A DNA stretch of 64,000 nucleotides. It comes from Fagopyrum homotropicum. Taxonomy: Eukaryota; Streptophyta; Magnoliopsida; Caryophyllales; Polygonaceae. Both the position numbers and the translations under genes were made by a program. The stretch lies in the NCBI GenBank assembly GCA_033239125.1, contig BSWB01000008.1, positions 774,001 to 838,000 on the forward strand, written 5' to 3'. Numbering within the stretch: position 1 is the stretch's first letter; each line of letters starts with the position of its first letter. Below the pieces are notes generated by a model. The model saw only the letters and a program-made list of their open reading frames with translations. It was not told where the DNA came from and did no database searches. Of the stretch, positions 18,343-30,205 are shown piece by piece.

Positions 18343-21300
18343 GATGACTTCGGAATCGTCGGATCTCATCAAAACGATGAAGGAAAAGATGCCCCCAAAG
18401 CTGAAGGATCCGGGTTCATTTTGTGTTCCAATCGGAGTAGGAGATGTCACATATGATGCATTATGTGATTTAGGAGCAAGCGTTAGCATCATTCCGCTTG
18501 CCTTATGCAGGAATATCGGTTTAGGCGAACCTAAACCGGTAAAGATGATGTTATACATGGCGGACCGATCCATAACTCGTCCCGTCGGTATCATTGAAGA
18601 CGTCCCGGTCAAGCTTGGTAAGTTCTATGTTCCAATAGACTTTGTTGTACTTGACATTCCTGCAGATAGTCCGGTCCCGATCATACTTGGAAGACCGTTT
18701 CTTGCAACATCCGGTTGTATGGTGGATTGTAAGAATGCTAGACTCGCCTTCGACATAGGAGAGGAAAAAGTAGAGTTTGTTCTTTCCACTTTGGTGAAAG
18801 AGCCAGCTCTTGAAGAGGATATGTTTAACATCCATGACGAAGAGGCATCTAGAGAGGAAGTAAGCTCAATTATATTCAAGGATCCTTTGCAAAAGGTAAT
18901 CACTATGAGCATTATGGAGAAAGGAGAGCAAGAGGAATGCAATGAGGAAATTGAAGCTTTAGAGGAGCTAAAGGAAGTGCATGAAGAAGCTTTTAAAAAA
19001 CTCTACGATGGGTCAGAAAACGTGAGGAATCACGGCCAGTCGTGCTATTCCACGGCCGTGGTTCCCACCAACATGATCGTAATTAGCTATTCAGAGGACT
19101 CCAGTAAGTTACACGGCCAAAACCACGGCCGTGGAACTATCAGAGGTGCCGTAATTGACTTCCACGCCCTAAACCACGGCCGTGGAGGAAACAGAGGTGC
19201 CGTAATTTTGGGAAAATCTGAGGACAATTACGTTCTTTCTATCAATGCTCTTGAGTCTACTTCAACAACTTCTATACCCTTAGAGACTTCTAAGGAAGCA
19301 TTGGACACTCCTCAAGAGCCACTAGAGACTCCGATAGTGATGAATTGAAGCCACTTCCCACACAACTAAGGTACGCATTTCTAGGATCTAATTCTACCTT
19401 TCCGGTAATTGTTAGTTCCGCTCTAAGTGAAGATGAACATAGTCAGCTTATGGTTGTTCTAAGAAAACATAGGAAAGCCTTAGGTTACACTATAGAGGAT
19501 CTAGTAGGAGTTAAGCCTTCATTATGCATGCATAAGATCCTAATGGAAGAAGACTTTAGAACTTCACGACAACCTCAAAAGCGGTTAAATCCGACCATGA
19601 AGGAGGTTGTCAAGAAGGAAATTCTTAAACTACTTGATGTAGGTATCATCTACCCTATATCCGATAGCAAGTGGGTGAGTCCCGTACAGGTTGTTCCAAA
19701 GAAGGGAGGAATGACGGTCATCACCAATAAGAACAATGAGCTCATTCCTACAAGGACAGTGATTGGATGGAGGATGTGCATTGATTACCGGAAGCTAAAC
19801 AATGCAACTAGAAAGGATCACTTCCCATTCCCCTTCATTGACCAAATGCTTGAAAGGTTAGCACAACATTCTCATTTTTGCTATCTTGACGGTTATAGTG
19901 GCTTCTTTCAGATCCCGATTCATCCAGACAATCAAGAGAAGACCACATTCACGTGCCCATGGAGTACGTTCGCCTATAGGAGAATACCGTTCGGGCTTTG
20001 CAACGCCCCAACCACCTTTCAAAGGTGCATGATGGCTATCTTCTCGGAGTACATAGAGGAGATCATGGAGGTTTTCATGGATGATTTTTCTGATTATGGT
20101 TCCTCTTTCGATAATTGTCTCTCTAACCTTTCTCTTGTGCTACAAAGGTGTGAAGACACTAACCTAGTTCTTAATTGGGAGAAGTGTCAATTTATGGTGA
20201 AGGAAGGCATTGTACTCGGACACTTGATCTCTAGTAGAGGGATTGAGGTAGATAAGGCTAAGATAGAAACCATAGAAAAGCTCCCTCCTCCATCTTCGGT
20301 GAAGGGGATAAGAAGCTTTCTAGGACATGCTGGATTTTATAGACGTTTTATAAAGGATTTCTCTAAGATATCAAAACCGCTTACTAATCTATTGATGAAG
20401 GATGCAGTTTTTGATTTCTCGCAGGAGTTCTTAGATGCGTTTCATAAGATTCGGGAAGCTCTAATCTCAGCCCCGATCATTCAACCCCCGGATTGGAATC
20501 TTCCATTCGAGGTTATGTGTGATGCAAGTGACGTAGCTATAGGAGTTGTGCTTGGGCAAAAGAAGGAAGGACGAACCCATGCTATCTACTACGCTAGCAA
20601 GACGCTAGATGAAGCGCAGCTTAACTACGCCACTACTGAAAAGGAATTTCTAGCTATTGTTTATGCATTTGAAAAGTTTCGTTCTTATCTTGTAGGTGCA
20701 AAGGTGATTGTATACATGGATCATGCTGCAATCCGGTATCTACTTGTAAAGAAGGATGTGAAACCAAGACTGATTAGATGGATTCTTCTCCTACAAGAAT
20801 TCGATCTAGAGATCCGTGACAAGAAAGGCTCGGAAAATTCTGTTGCGGATCATTTGAGTCGTCTACCACATCTAGAGGACGACAATCTACCTATAGATGA
20901 CTCCTTTCCGGACGAGCATTTACACATCATAGAGGAGTGCATCGACAAGATTACTAAAGGTAATGAACCATGGTTTGCTGATTTTGTTAACTATTTGGTT
21001 TGTCAGGAAATACCACCCGGGCTATCCTATGCACAAAGGAAGAAGTTCTTTAAGGATATCCGGGAATACTTTTGGAATGAACCTCTCCTCTTCAAGAGAG
21101 GTCCTGACGGCATCATTCGAAGATGTTTGCCAGAAGACGAGATGCAAAGTGTCATCCGTCATTGTCATTCACTACCTTGTGGAGGACACGCTAGCTCGAA
21201 CAAGACTAGCGCTAAGGTATTGCAATCTGGATTTTTTTGGCCTACTTTATTTCAAGATGTGCAAACCTTTGTTTCCTGCTGCGATGCTTGTCAAAGAACA

Positions 21301-22245
21301 GGGAACATATCTAGGAGAAACGAAATGACTCTTTACAACATTCAGGAGGTAGAGATCTTTGACGTTTGGGGGGTAGACTTCATGGGACCTTTCCCATCAT
21401 CTTGTGGAAACCAATATATACTTCTAGCTGTAGATTATGTTTCGAGATGGGTTGAAACAATTGCCTCTCCAACTAATGATGCCATGGTTGTGGTTAAGTT
21501 CTTTAACAAGACTATTTTCCCAAGGTTTGGGACACCACGGACTATCATTAGTAATGGAGGCTCTCACTTCATTGCCCGATGATTCAAAGCTCTACTAGCT
21601 AAGTATGGGGTGACTCACAAGATCACCACCCCTTATCATCCACAAACGAGTGGACAAGTGGAGATTTCGAATCGGGAGATTAAAGAAATTCTAGAGAAAA
21701 CAGTTTCGAAGACAAGGAAAGATTGGTCTTTGAAGCTAGATGATGCATTGTGGGCATATAGGACTGCATACAAGACTCCCATAGGAACAACACCATATAA
21801 CCTTGTGTATGGGAAGTATTGTCACTTACCGGTGGAGCTGGAAAACAAAGCGTATTGGGCGGTTAAGTGGTTGAACTTCAGCATGAAAGAAGCGGGCGAG
21901 AAGCGCCTTTTGGACCTTAATGAGCTTGAAGAACTTCGCTTAAATGCTTATGAGAACGCTAAGATCTATAAGGAGAGAGCGAAGCGTTGGCATGATAAGC
22001 ATATCATTCCAAAGGACCTCAAAGAAGGAGATCAAGTTCTCCTCTTCAATTCAAGACTTCGCCTCTTTCCAGGTAAGCTTAAATCTCGTTGGACCGGACC
22101 TTATCTAATCAAACATGTTTTTCCCCATGGCGCAGTTGAAGTATGGGGTGAAAAGGGTGGAAGCTTTTAGGTGAACGGTCAACGACTCAAGAAGTATTCA
22201 CCGGAACTCCAAGCTGAGAAGTTCGCACCTACCGCACTCGAATAG
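18343..22245 (+). pseudogene. pol: E1 protease-RT-RNase H-integrase, decayed
   Basis: This resumes the E1 gag-pol frame after the E2 insertion. Protease has DLGASVS near 18463. The linker at 19020-19210 holds three CCACGGCCGTGG copies. A one-base shift near 19340 separates it from RT. RT covers about 19690-20390 with CIDYRKLN, CYLDGYSGF and the FMDD active site near 20077. RNase H follows (VMCDASD; YMDHAAI, where E2 has TDHAAI). Integrase has an HHCC zinc site at 21160-21290. Its second catalytic Asp is Asn (ISNGG, codon 21552-21554). Stops occur at 21581-21583 (TGA) and 22168-22170 (TAG, where E2 has Lys). The frame would end at TAG 22243-22245. RT itself looks intact, but the element is dead. 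Confidence 0.92.
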
Positions 22246-22253
22246 ATGCAAGT

Positions 22254-23441
22254 TGTAACACCCCGAATTCTCAGAACTCAGGACATTATTGGTTAGGACC
22301 TCACAATGGGTCCCGACCTCAGTTTGACAACAATATTACTAGGATCTTGCAACAAGACACAAATAAGGAAAACCGAAATTCATAAAATAGTATTTTAAGG
22401 TAATGAATGCAACACGGTCTAGCAGCCTAAAGTACTTAAAAGGGAAAAACAACAACTGTCTTAACAAAAAAAACCACAACAACCAACAACCCCCAACCCT
22501 AAGGAGTACGGAGACCCGGCTGACCACTACTTCCGGATCACTCAGCTGCTGGTCTAACCTGCGGTAAATCTAAAAACACAACAAGAGAAACCATTAGCTA
22601 GTTATCTAAATATTAGAAGAATAATAATAGCACACACACACGTATAAAAATATAAACACCCATCATGCTTTCAAACAAGTCCATTTTATTATCTTAAGTT
22701 ATGTTACTCATTCACGCTAATGATACTTATTTTGTGACACGAGGGATTCCCAAACCTCGCCTCTGCCCCCGTGTAACCTTCAGGAATGGATCCGATGCAT
22801 CTCACCTTGTACCTGCCTGGTCTGGGTATAGAGAACCTCCCAGTCTCTTGTCAGAGCTGGACAGTGATGTCACGACCCGTTATACATACACTTGGGCCTT
22901 AAACATAATAATAACGGTCGTCCTAGCAAGTTATTATTATTAAAACACACACATAGCAAACACCACCACTATCACTCAACTAATATCCAGAAACTGGCTA
23001 AGTAAGTCGCAAGGACTTACCTGATTCAAAATACACTCTAACACGTCTCAAATAGTCCGTACTCGTGGTAACTCAAACGCCTGTCAAATAAGACATGTGG
23101 ATCAAAATCACATCCAGATGTCCAACCTCATGCTAAGGAATTACGGAAAAAGTTTCTTACGGTAAAAGACCATTTTACCCTTAGCCGAAGGTTTCTCAAA
23201 TTTATTCTTAAACTTTCTAATTTCTTTTAAAACTTGTTTCCATACTTTGTGTCTCTCGGTTAGCTACTTATAGGTCATAAGTTCAAACTTGAATCCACTC
23301 GAAAAATAATAACACTGTTCCTCCTTCCCGGTTACCATCTACTCTATTACATATATTATCCGTATTATATACTTTAACCTTTCTCCTCAACTCATTTGTT
23401 TAATTGTGTAATTATTCGGTACTCATATATATATATATATG

Positions 23442-23486
<45 letters not shown>

Positions 23487-24836
23487 ACATATTTTATTTC
23501 CCATCTTGTACGGATATAGGTACACTTACGTCATGAGTATATATATTCTTATGTTTCTTTATATATAAATCCTGAAATCCCAACTTATTTATATATATAT
23601 TTATATCTCCTTTATATTTTACTCACCTTTATTATTTCTGCAAAGCATTGTAGTGCAAATATATATACACTTATACACATATGTGCCTATCTCTCTCGAT
23701 CATTCTTATATACCCACAACCCCATTACGCAGCAAGACTTACAAAGTACTCACCTACAACAGCCCGCAGTAGCCCGTCCTTCCTCAGTTAATAGGGTGTA
23801 GCCGGCGTCCTGGACCGGGCTCGTATGCCGGCTCGAGCAGGTTCAACATAGTGCACCCACCTTGATCTCACACTGCAGAAACCGGAGAAAAACAATGCTG
23901 CTGTTCGTTACTTAAACGAAACCGAAGGAACCGAATGGGAAGAAGGGAAGAGAGGGAAAAGAATGGCCGGCTCACCTACTGCAGACCGGCGTCGGCGGCG
24001 GCTGGACTCGTGGCAGGACGGCGTTTGGCGACACTGGACTCAGCGGCGGTACGGCGTCGACTCGTTGCTATGCGAAAACAAGGTGAGGAACGAAGGAAGG
24101 AAGGCGCGATGGACGGGAGGGGAACTAGCGGCTCACTTGGTGGTCTCTGGGTGTCGACAGAAGCGACGCCTTGGCGGCTAGCGATGCCCTGGGTGATCGA
24201 CAACGGTGTTTCGGTGGCTCGGTGGCGGCTAGGGCCTGCAGTCGCGGATGTGGAGGGAGAAACGTGTTACGCCGGCGAACAGAAACAGGGGAGAAAGAAG
24301 ATAGACGGAGGGTGACTCACCTAGCGGCTGCAGTCGCCGGCGAACGGGGAAGGTAGACGAGGCGCGTGGCGGCGGCGTCTTCGGATGAGGCGGTAGAGCT
24401 GTTGGTTACGCTCTTCAGAAGGTAGGGAAGAAGAGGGGAAAGCGGCAACATCGTAAGTTAGAATTAGGGTTAGATTAGGTTAATTAAATAATTAGGTTAG
24501 GGTTAGGATTAGTTTAATGATATGGCTGATGGGCTGATAAGTGGGCCTACTAGTGGGTTATATCCAGCCTCTCTCTCTTTAAAACAGGATCCGCAACTCA
24601 TTAATTATGTGTGGGAATTTATATAATACGGAATTAAATTCCGTATTTTATAAATTATTATTATTCTTATTTTAAAGTGCGTAATTCATTTCCGGTTACA
24701 AGGTTTCGTCATTTTATGTGACTTAAGGTCACATAAAATGATAGAACTTAAAACTCGTTTTTATTATTTTCAGATTGACGTATCGGAATTTGGTTATATT
24801 CAGGTTTAACGGACATTAAAATTTTCGGTTATTACA
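22254..24836 (-). repeat. E3 3' LTR (complete)
   Basis: On the minus strand it runs from TGTAATAACCG to GGGTGTTACA, 2583 bp. It contains an (AT)n run at 23425-23484, much longer than in the other LTR. It also has a GC-rich part (about 23760-24440) and TTAGGGTTAG-like strings near 24463-24510. Small plus-strand ORFs in the GC-rich part are not conserved in length between the two LTRs and I do not call them genes. Confidence 0.9.
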
Positions 24837-24990
24837 TCAGTGCCCCCTTAAAAGAAGTTTCGTCCCGAAACTTAGAATCATCTCTTATCATGTAACTACT
24901 CAATCATCAAAAGCAAACATGTATCACATAAACATAATCACTCAAATCAATATAAAAACCTGAAATATCAAACAACACAACATCCGAGTA
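24837..24990 (-). other. E3 polypurine tract and 3' untranslated part
   Basis: On the minus strand the LTR is preceded by TTTTAAGGGGGCACTGA (plus 24837-24853), the expected polypurine primer position. The rest is short AT-rich spacer after the pol stop at 24991. Confidence 0.7.
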
Positions 24991-26136
24991 CTAACTCGTC
25001 AATACAGGAGTAACCTCTAACCCCTCAAAGAACTCGGGATAGTTACGTCTAATACTCTCCTCAGTCTCCCAAGTGGCCTCATCAGCTCCTCGTCTAGACC
25101 ACTGGATCCTCAACATAGGTATCTCCTTGGACCGCAGACGTCTAGTACTGCGCTCCAAGACAGCTACTGGGTACTCTACAAATGTATGGTCAGGCTCAAC
25201 TGTCAGATCCTCGTGGCTGATGACGTGTCTTGGATCCGGGATGTACTCTCTCAACTGAGATACATGGAAGACCGGATGGACACCCTCTAGTCTCGGCGGT
25301 AATGCTAGTCTGTAGGCCACCTCTCCAAATCTCTCCAAGATCTCAAAAGGTCCGATATATCGGGGACTCAACTTCCCCTTAATGCCGAAACGCCCGACTC
25401 CTCTCGTAGGTGACACTCTCAACCACACCTAAGCACCCACTCTAAACTCCAAAGGTCGACGCCTTTTGTCGGCGTAGGACTTCTGACGACTCTGAGCTGC
25501 TAACATCCGCTCTCGGACTAGGGCAATCCGAGAGATGTCATCCTGTATCTGATCTGGAGCTACTCCATCAGCTTTGCTGGGCTCATCCCAACATAATGGT
25601 GTACGACATCTCCGCCCGTACAAAGCCTCATAGGGAGCCATCCCAATAGACGCGTGCCAGCTGTTAATATATGAAAACTCTACCAGTGGGAGATGATCTG
25701 GCCATACCTGTCCCCAGTCTAGGACACACGCCCGTAGCATATCTTCTAAGGTCTGAATGGTCCTCTCAGACTGTCCGTCTGTCTGTGGGTGGTAGGCGGT
25801 AGTAAAGTGGAGACTCTTCCCCAAAGCAGTATGTACCTACTGCCAAAATCTCGAGGTAAAACGTCCATCTATGTCAGAGACGATAGTACTCGGTACTCCA
25901 TGGAGTCTCACAATGTGTCTGGTGAACTCCTCAGCTAAACGACTCACCGGCCACGTTTCCTTAATCGGGATGAAACGTGCGGTCTTCGTCAAGCGGTCTA
26001 CTACTATTCAAATAGCATCAAATCCTCTGCTGAGTCTCAAACCTGTGACAAAATCCATAGATATATCCTCCCACTTCCACTGTGGTACTGGAAGTGGGTG
26101 GAGCTCTCCTCCGGACCTACGATGCTCAATCTTGAC
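24991..26136 (-). pseudogene. pol: E3 integrase core and chromodomain, broken
   Basis: This joins viral cDNA to the host genome. Reading leftward, the integrase core starts with WEDISMDFVTGL (plus about 26055-26090), then SDIDGRFT, and QTDGQSERTIQTLEDML near 25770. That gives the D, D and E catalytic residues. In-frame stops interrupt it near 26008 (probably TGG to TGA), near 25838 and at 25429-25431. The C-terminal part has the GPFEIL and FHVSQL blocks. It ends in a chromodomain-like segment (LRSKEIPMLRIQW..., ATWETEESIRRNYPEFF) near 25025-25130. The stop is at 24991-24993. The chromodomain identifies the chromovirus branch. Confidence 0.88.
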
Positions 26137-27950
26137 CTACTGGCAGGTCGCACACTGAGCTACATACCGAGTGACATCGGGCTTCAAACCACCCCACCAG
26201 AAGGACCGTCTCACATCCTTGTACATCTTACTCGCTCCAGGATGTACTGAGTATGGGGTAGCATGAGCCTCACCTAGTATCCTCTGTCTCAACTCACTGT
26301 CTGACGGCACACAAACGCGATCCTGACATCTCATCAATCCATCATCACCAATAGTGAACTGTGGGGCCTCATCTCGAGACATCCTGTCTCGGATCCTGGT
26401 CAAAGTCGGGCAAGTCTCCTGCTTCTGTTGGATCTCATCCAACAGATCAGGAAGTAACTCCAAAGTAGCCAACTGACTATCAGTATCGGGAAACTGAATC
26501 TCTATCTCCAACCAAGCCAAGTCTCTCTGCAACTGTGGCTGTACTGTCAACCGGGCTATCGCCCTCTCCCTAGGCGTCTTCCGGCTCAAAGCATCAGCTA
26601 CCACATTCGCCTTCCCGGGGTAGTAAAGAATCTCAAGGTCGAAGTCCTTGATCAACTCTAACCACCGCCTCTGGCGATTATTCAACTCTCTCTGAGTGAA
26701 TATATACTTCAGACTCTTATGGTCTGTGAAGATCTGACATGTCGCCCCGTAAAAATAGTGACGCCAGATCTTAAGAGCATGGACTACTGCAGCCAACTCT
26801 AGATCATGTGTGGGGTAGTTCTCCTCATACGTCTTCAACTGTCGAGACGCATAGGCTATGACCTTACCCCTCTGCATCAAAACACACCCCAAGCCCAGCT
26901 TGGATGCATCACTGTATACCACAAAGTCATCAGTACCCTCAGGCTGTGCCAAAATCGGAGCATACGTCAATCTCTTCTTCAGTTCCTCAAAACTCTGCTG
27001 ACACGGCTCAGACCAGACAAACCGAGTCGTCTTCCTCAGGAGACAAGTAAGTGGTCGGGCAATGAAGGAAAACCCTTCCACAAACCGGCGGTAGTATCTT
27101 GCTAAAACTAGAAAGCTGCGAACCTCCTTGACATTCTTAGGAGGTTGCAAGAAGATACTGACTCGATCTTCGCCGGATCGACCTTAATACCCTCAGCAGT
27201 CACCACGTGACCTAAGAAAGCCACCTCTGACATCCAAAACTCACACTTGGATAGCTTAGCATACAACTGGCTATCCTGTAGAATCTGCAATACTGTCCTC
27301 AAGTGTCCGGCATGGTCCTCTCGACTCCTAGAGTAGACTAGGATGTCGTCAATGAAGACCACTACAAACTGGTCTAAGAAGTCAATGAATATCCCATTCA
27401 TCAACTCCATGAACACCGCTGGTGCATTAGTGAGCCCAAATGGCATCACTACGAACTCATAATGACCATACCTAGTCCGGAATGCCGTCTTAGGTATGTC
27501 CTGATCTCTCACCCTCAACTGGTTGTAACCTGACCTCAAGTCTATCCTCGAGAACACAGACGCTCCATGTAACTGGTCCAACAGATCATCTATGCGCGGC
27601 AGTGGGTATTTGTTCTTGATGGTTACCTTGTTCAGCTCTCTGTAGCCTATGCACAACCTCATCGATCCGTCCTTCTTCTTCACAAATAACACTGGCGCGC
27701 CCCAAGGAGACACACTAGGGCTTATGAAACCCTTCTCTGCTAGCTCCTCTAACTGCTTCTTCAGCTCAAGCAGCTCTATAGGTGTCATACGATACGGAGC
27801 CTTCGAGATCGGTCTCGTGCCCGGCTCCAAGTCAATGCTGAAATCGATGCTCCTCTGTGGGGGTAGTCCTGGCAGGTCGTCACTGAATACCTCTGCAAAC
27901 TCGCATGCAACCGGTATCTCCTCTATGGTCAGGCTCTTGCTTTCCTTCAC
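26137..27950 (-). pseudogene. pol: E3 reverse transcriptase, RNase H and integrase zinc domain
   Basis: RT lies at about 27150-27950 with LCIGYRELNKVTIKN (usual D in CIDYR replaced by G), SRIDLRSGYNQ, and the active site VVFIDDILVYS near 27355. A frameshift near 27150 separates it from the connection and RNase H (27150-26560). RNase H has YSDASKLGLGCVL, DLELAAVVHALK and FTDHKSLKY. The integrase zinc domain has GEAHATPYSVHPG and CATCQ. The next Gln codon has become TAG at 26137-26139. The domain order and spacing are normal for the Tekay/Del group. Confidence 0.9.
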
Positions 27951-27977
27951 GGCATAACACCAGAAGGCCTCGCAACC

Positions 27978-28508
27978 CTATGCTATCAGTCTCGCTGCTC
28001 TCACTGCACTGATAACGGTGCCTGACTTTCCGAGGTCCCAATCTCGGAATATCACTCTATGACCCTCCTCAGTGGCAACGGTCACTGTCCTCCTGCCAAT
28101 GTCTAAGACTGCTCCGTGTCTCCTCATCCAATCTATCCCTAAAATCACATCCTCATGAGCTAAGGGCATGACTAGAAAATTTACTAGCCAGTCTCGATCT
28201 CCCATGCGAACAGGACATCCATAAATCTCTCTAGTCCCTCTTACCTTACTCCCATCAGGTAAGCCTATCATAAAATGTATCCCCTCTACAGTAGCTAAGG
28301 ACAACCTATCTACGCATGCATCAGATATGAAGGAGTGTGTAGCACCCGTATCAAATAAAACTCGTACAAGTAAGTCATGGATCTGGATCGTACCTGTGGC
28401 AGTCGGTGCATCTAGCTGATCAGCATCTCTCAACTCAAACACTCGTGCCTGAGCTCCTCTAGTATCAGCTACACTACCACGTCCTTTTCCCCGACCTGAT
28501 CCCTGCAT
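27978..28508 (-). pseudogene. E3 aspartic protease region
   Basis: The active site VLFDTGATHSFIS lies near plus 28330-28365, and the second conserved block DVILGIDWMRRHGAVLD near 28110-28160. Both are standard for chromovirus proteases. A stop at 27978-27980 breaks the frame before RT. Confidence 0.85.
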
Positions 28509-29930
28509 AGAGCTTTGTGATGATGTTTGTCCTGGAGCCCTGTAAGACTGCTGCTGACCAGGAGCTCGGTACTGCTGCTGCTGACCCGGAGCTCGGTACT
28601 GTGGCGGTCTTTGTATACTCCTTGATAGGCCTGCAGGAGAAGAACCCAGCTGAGATGGAGCCTTGCCCTGGCGGCAGAATGCAGCTCTATGTCCAACCTT
28701 GCCGCACTAGAAGCAGGTCACTGCCGGCTTCGTGCAGTTCGATCGGATGTATCCATAGCCACTACAGTTGTGGCACTGTAAGCCACCAGCTGAAGTCTGA
28801 CTAGTAGCGGTATGGCTATGTCGCCCCTGAGTCTGTCCCCGTCCAAAAACAGCTACTCCTGAACTACCACTAGCATAACCTGTCCTCTACCGCTTATCCG
28901 GCCTGTCTGACTCAGCAGCTCTCCTCGACACTGGTCTGTCTCTCTCATATGCAGACGCTCTATCCTGATAGTCTGACAGAGTCTCACAGCGAAATCCTGC
29001 CAGATAGGAACGAGTGCTCTCTCTCAATCTCCGTGAAAAGAGATATACATGCTGCTCCTCAGGAGGTGCAGTTGGTCCAAGCAGTATCAGTTCCTTCTGG
29101 AACTTCTTGATAGCAGCAGCAATCGGAATGTCCTCAAATCCTGCCTCAATGAAGTCCTGAAACCTCTCTCTTCTCAACAAGACAGGGCAGTATCTATCTC
29201 TAACAATGCCCCTCATCTGCTCCCAACTGGTGACTCGACTACGTATGGTCCGCCACCAGGAATGAGCATCCTCAATGAAGCATGTCTGCACCAAATCCAC
29301 CTGCCGATCCTTTGGGCAACGTATTGCCTCTAACGCAGTCTCTACCTGTCCAATCTAGTGCTCTACCTCCAGTCCTATCTCTCAACTAAATGAGGGGACC
29401 TTCTGAGAGTTGAAAGCCTTCAACCACTCATCCGGCCTCGGTGCTCTAAACCTAGTAGGAGCTCTCTCAGCCACAACTCTCCTCTCAGGTACAACTGACA
29501 CCTGAGGCACTCCCTGTGTCACCTGGACAGATCTAGCCGGTACTGGTGGTACCTGGGTAAGTCTCTCTGTCCTAGCAGCCTCCTCCATACGCTCAACGTA
29601 TGCTCGGTACTCTCTGTACTCAGTTGCTCCAATGGAAACACGTCCTGACTCCGTAGAACGTGCTCTCTGTGCTCCAGATCTAGCAACGGTCTCATTCCTG
29701 ACCTCGGGACCTACACTCTCAGCCACTTCCTCCACTCCAGCCTCTGGCATGATCACTGCTGGTGGATCCTCTCGAGGAGCTCGACCTCGGCCTCGGGCTA
29801 GTGGAGGTCTACCTCCACGGCCGCGTCCTCTAACTATAGGGGTCCCATCTCCCCTACCTGGTCCAGCTGGAGGGAGAGGTGGACGACCTCTACCTCGACC
29901 AGTAGCTAGCGTAGCTCTAGTACGTGCCAT
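28509..29930 (-). pseudogene. gag: E3 gag with degraded zinc knuckles
   Basis: The ATG at plus 29928-29930 gives MARTRATLATGRGRG, an Arg/Gly/Pro-rich start usual for this group. The capsid block FIEDAHSWWRTI lies near 29260. Two in-frame stops sit between, near 29382 and 29355, one probably from Trp. Two CCHC knuckles are recognisable at about 28690-28780. In the first the His is Tyr (CHNC...YIRSNC). In the second a stop sits between the first two Cys (CF*CGKVGH). Gag is therefore dead. Confidence 0.85.
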
Positions 29931-30190
29931 CTGCGCGAGGAATAACAACAATAAATATAACTAGCTAATAAGTCTACTAAGTCCATCTACAGTAAAACCT
30001 AAAGTCCATACTAAGCATACTGAGATCCGCGGTAGTAGTGGTGGTCAGCCGTACTTTTCTATTCCCTACCAGACTATGCATGCATTTGAAAACCAAAAAT
30101 TCTCTTTTTAAAACTCAGACCCCTTTCGGGTTCTGCTTAAAACTTTTCGGTCTTTCAGAAGATTTCAAGTGTCATTGTTGCCAACCTAGG

Positions 30191-30202
30191 GCTCTGATAC
30201 CA
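30191..30202 (-). other. E3 primer-binding site (initiator tRNA-Met)
   Basis: On the minus strand the LTR end is followed after 3 bases by TGGTATCAGAGC, the complement of the 3' end of plant initiator tRNA-Met. Confidence 0.9.
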
Positions 30203-30205
30203 TGT

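Noticed and set aside
23935..24356. Overlapping plus-strand ORFs in the GC-rich part of the E3 LTR
   Set aside because: They lie in an LTR on the antisense strand, change length between the two LTRs, and show no family motif. GC-richness alone explains the open frames.
24463..24510. Telomere-like TTAGGGTTAG strings in the E3 LTR
   Set aside because: Only a few imperfect copies occur, and they are repeated in the other LTR as part of the element, so this is not an interstitial telomere.
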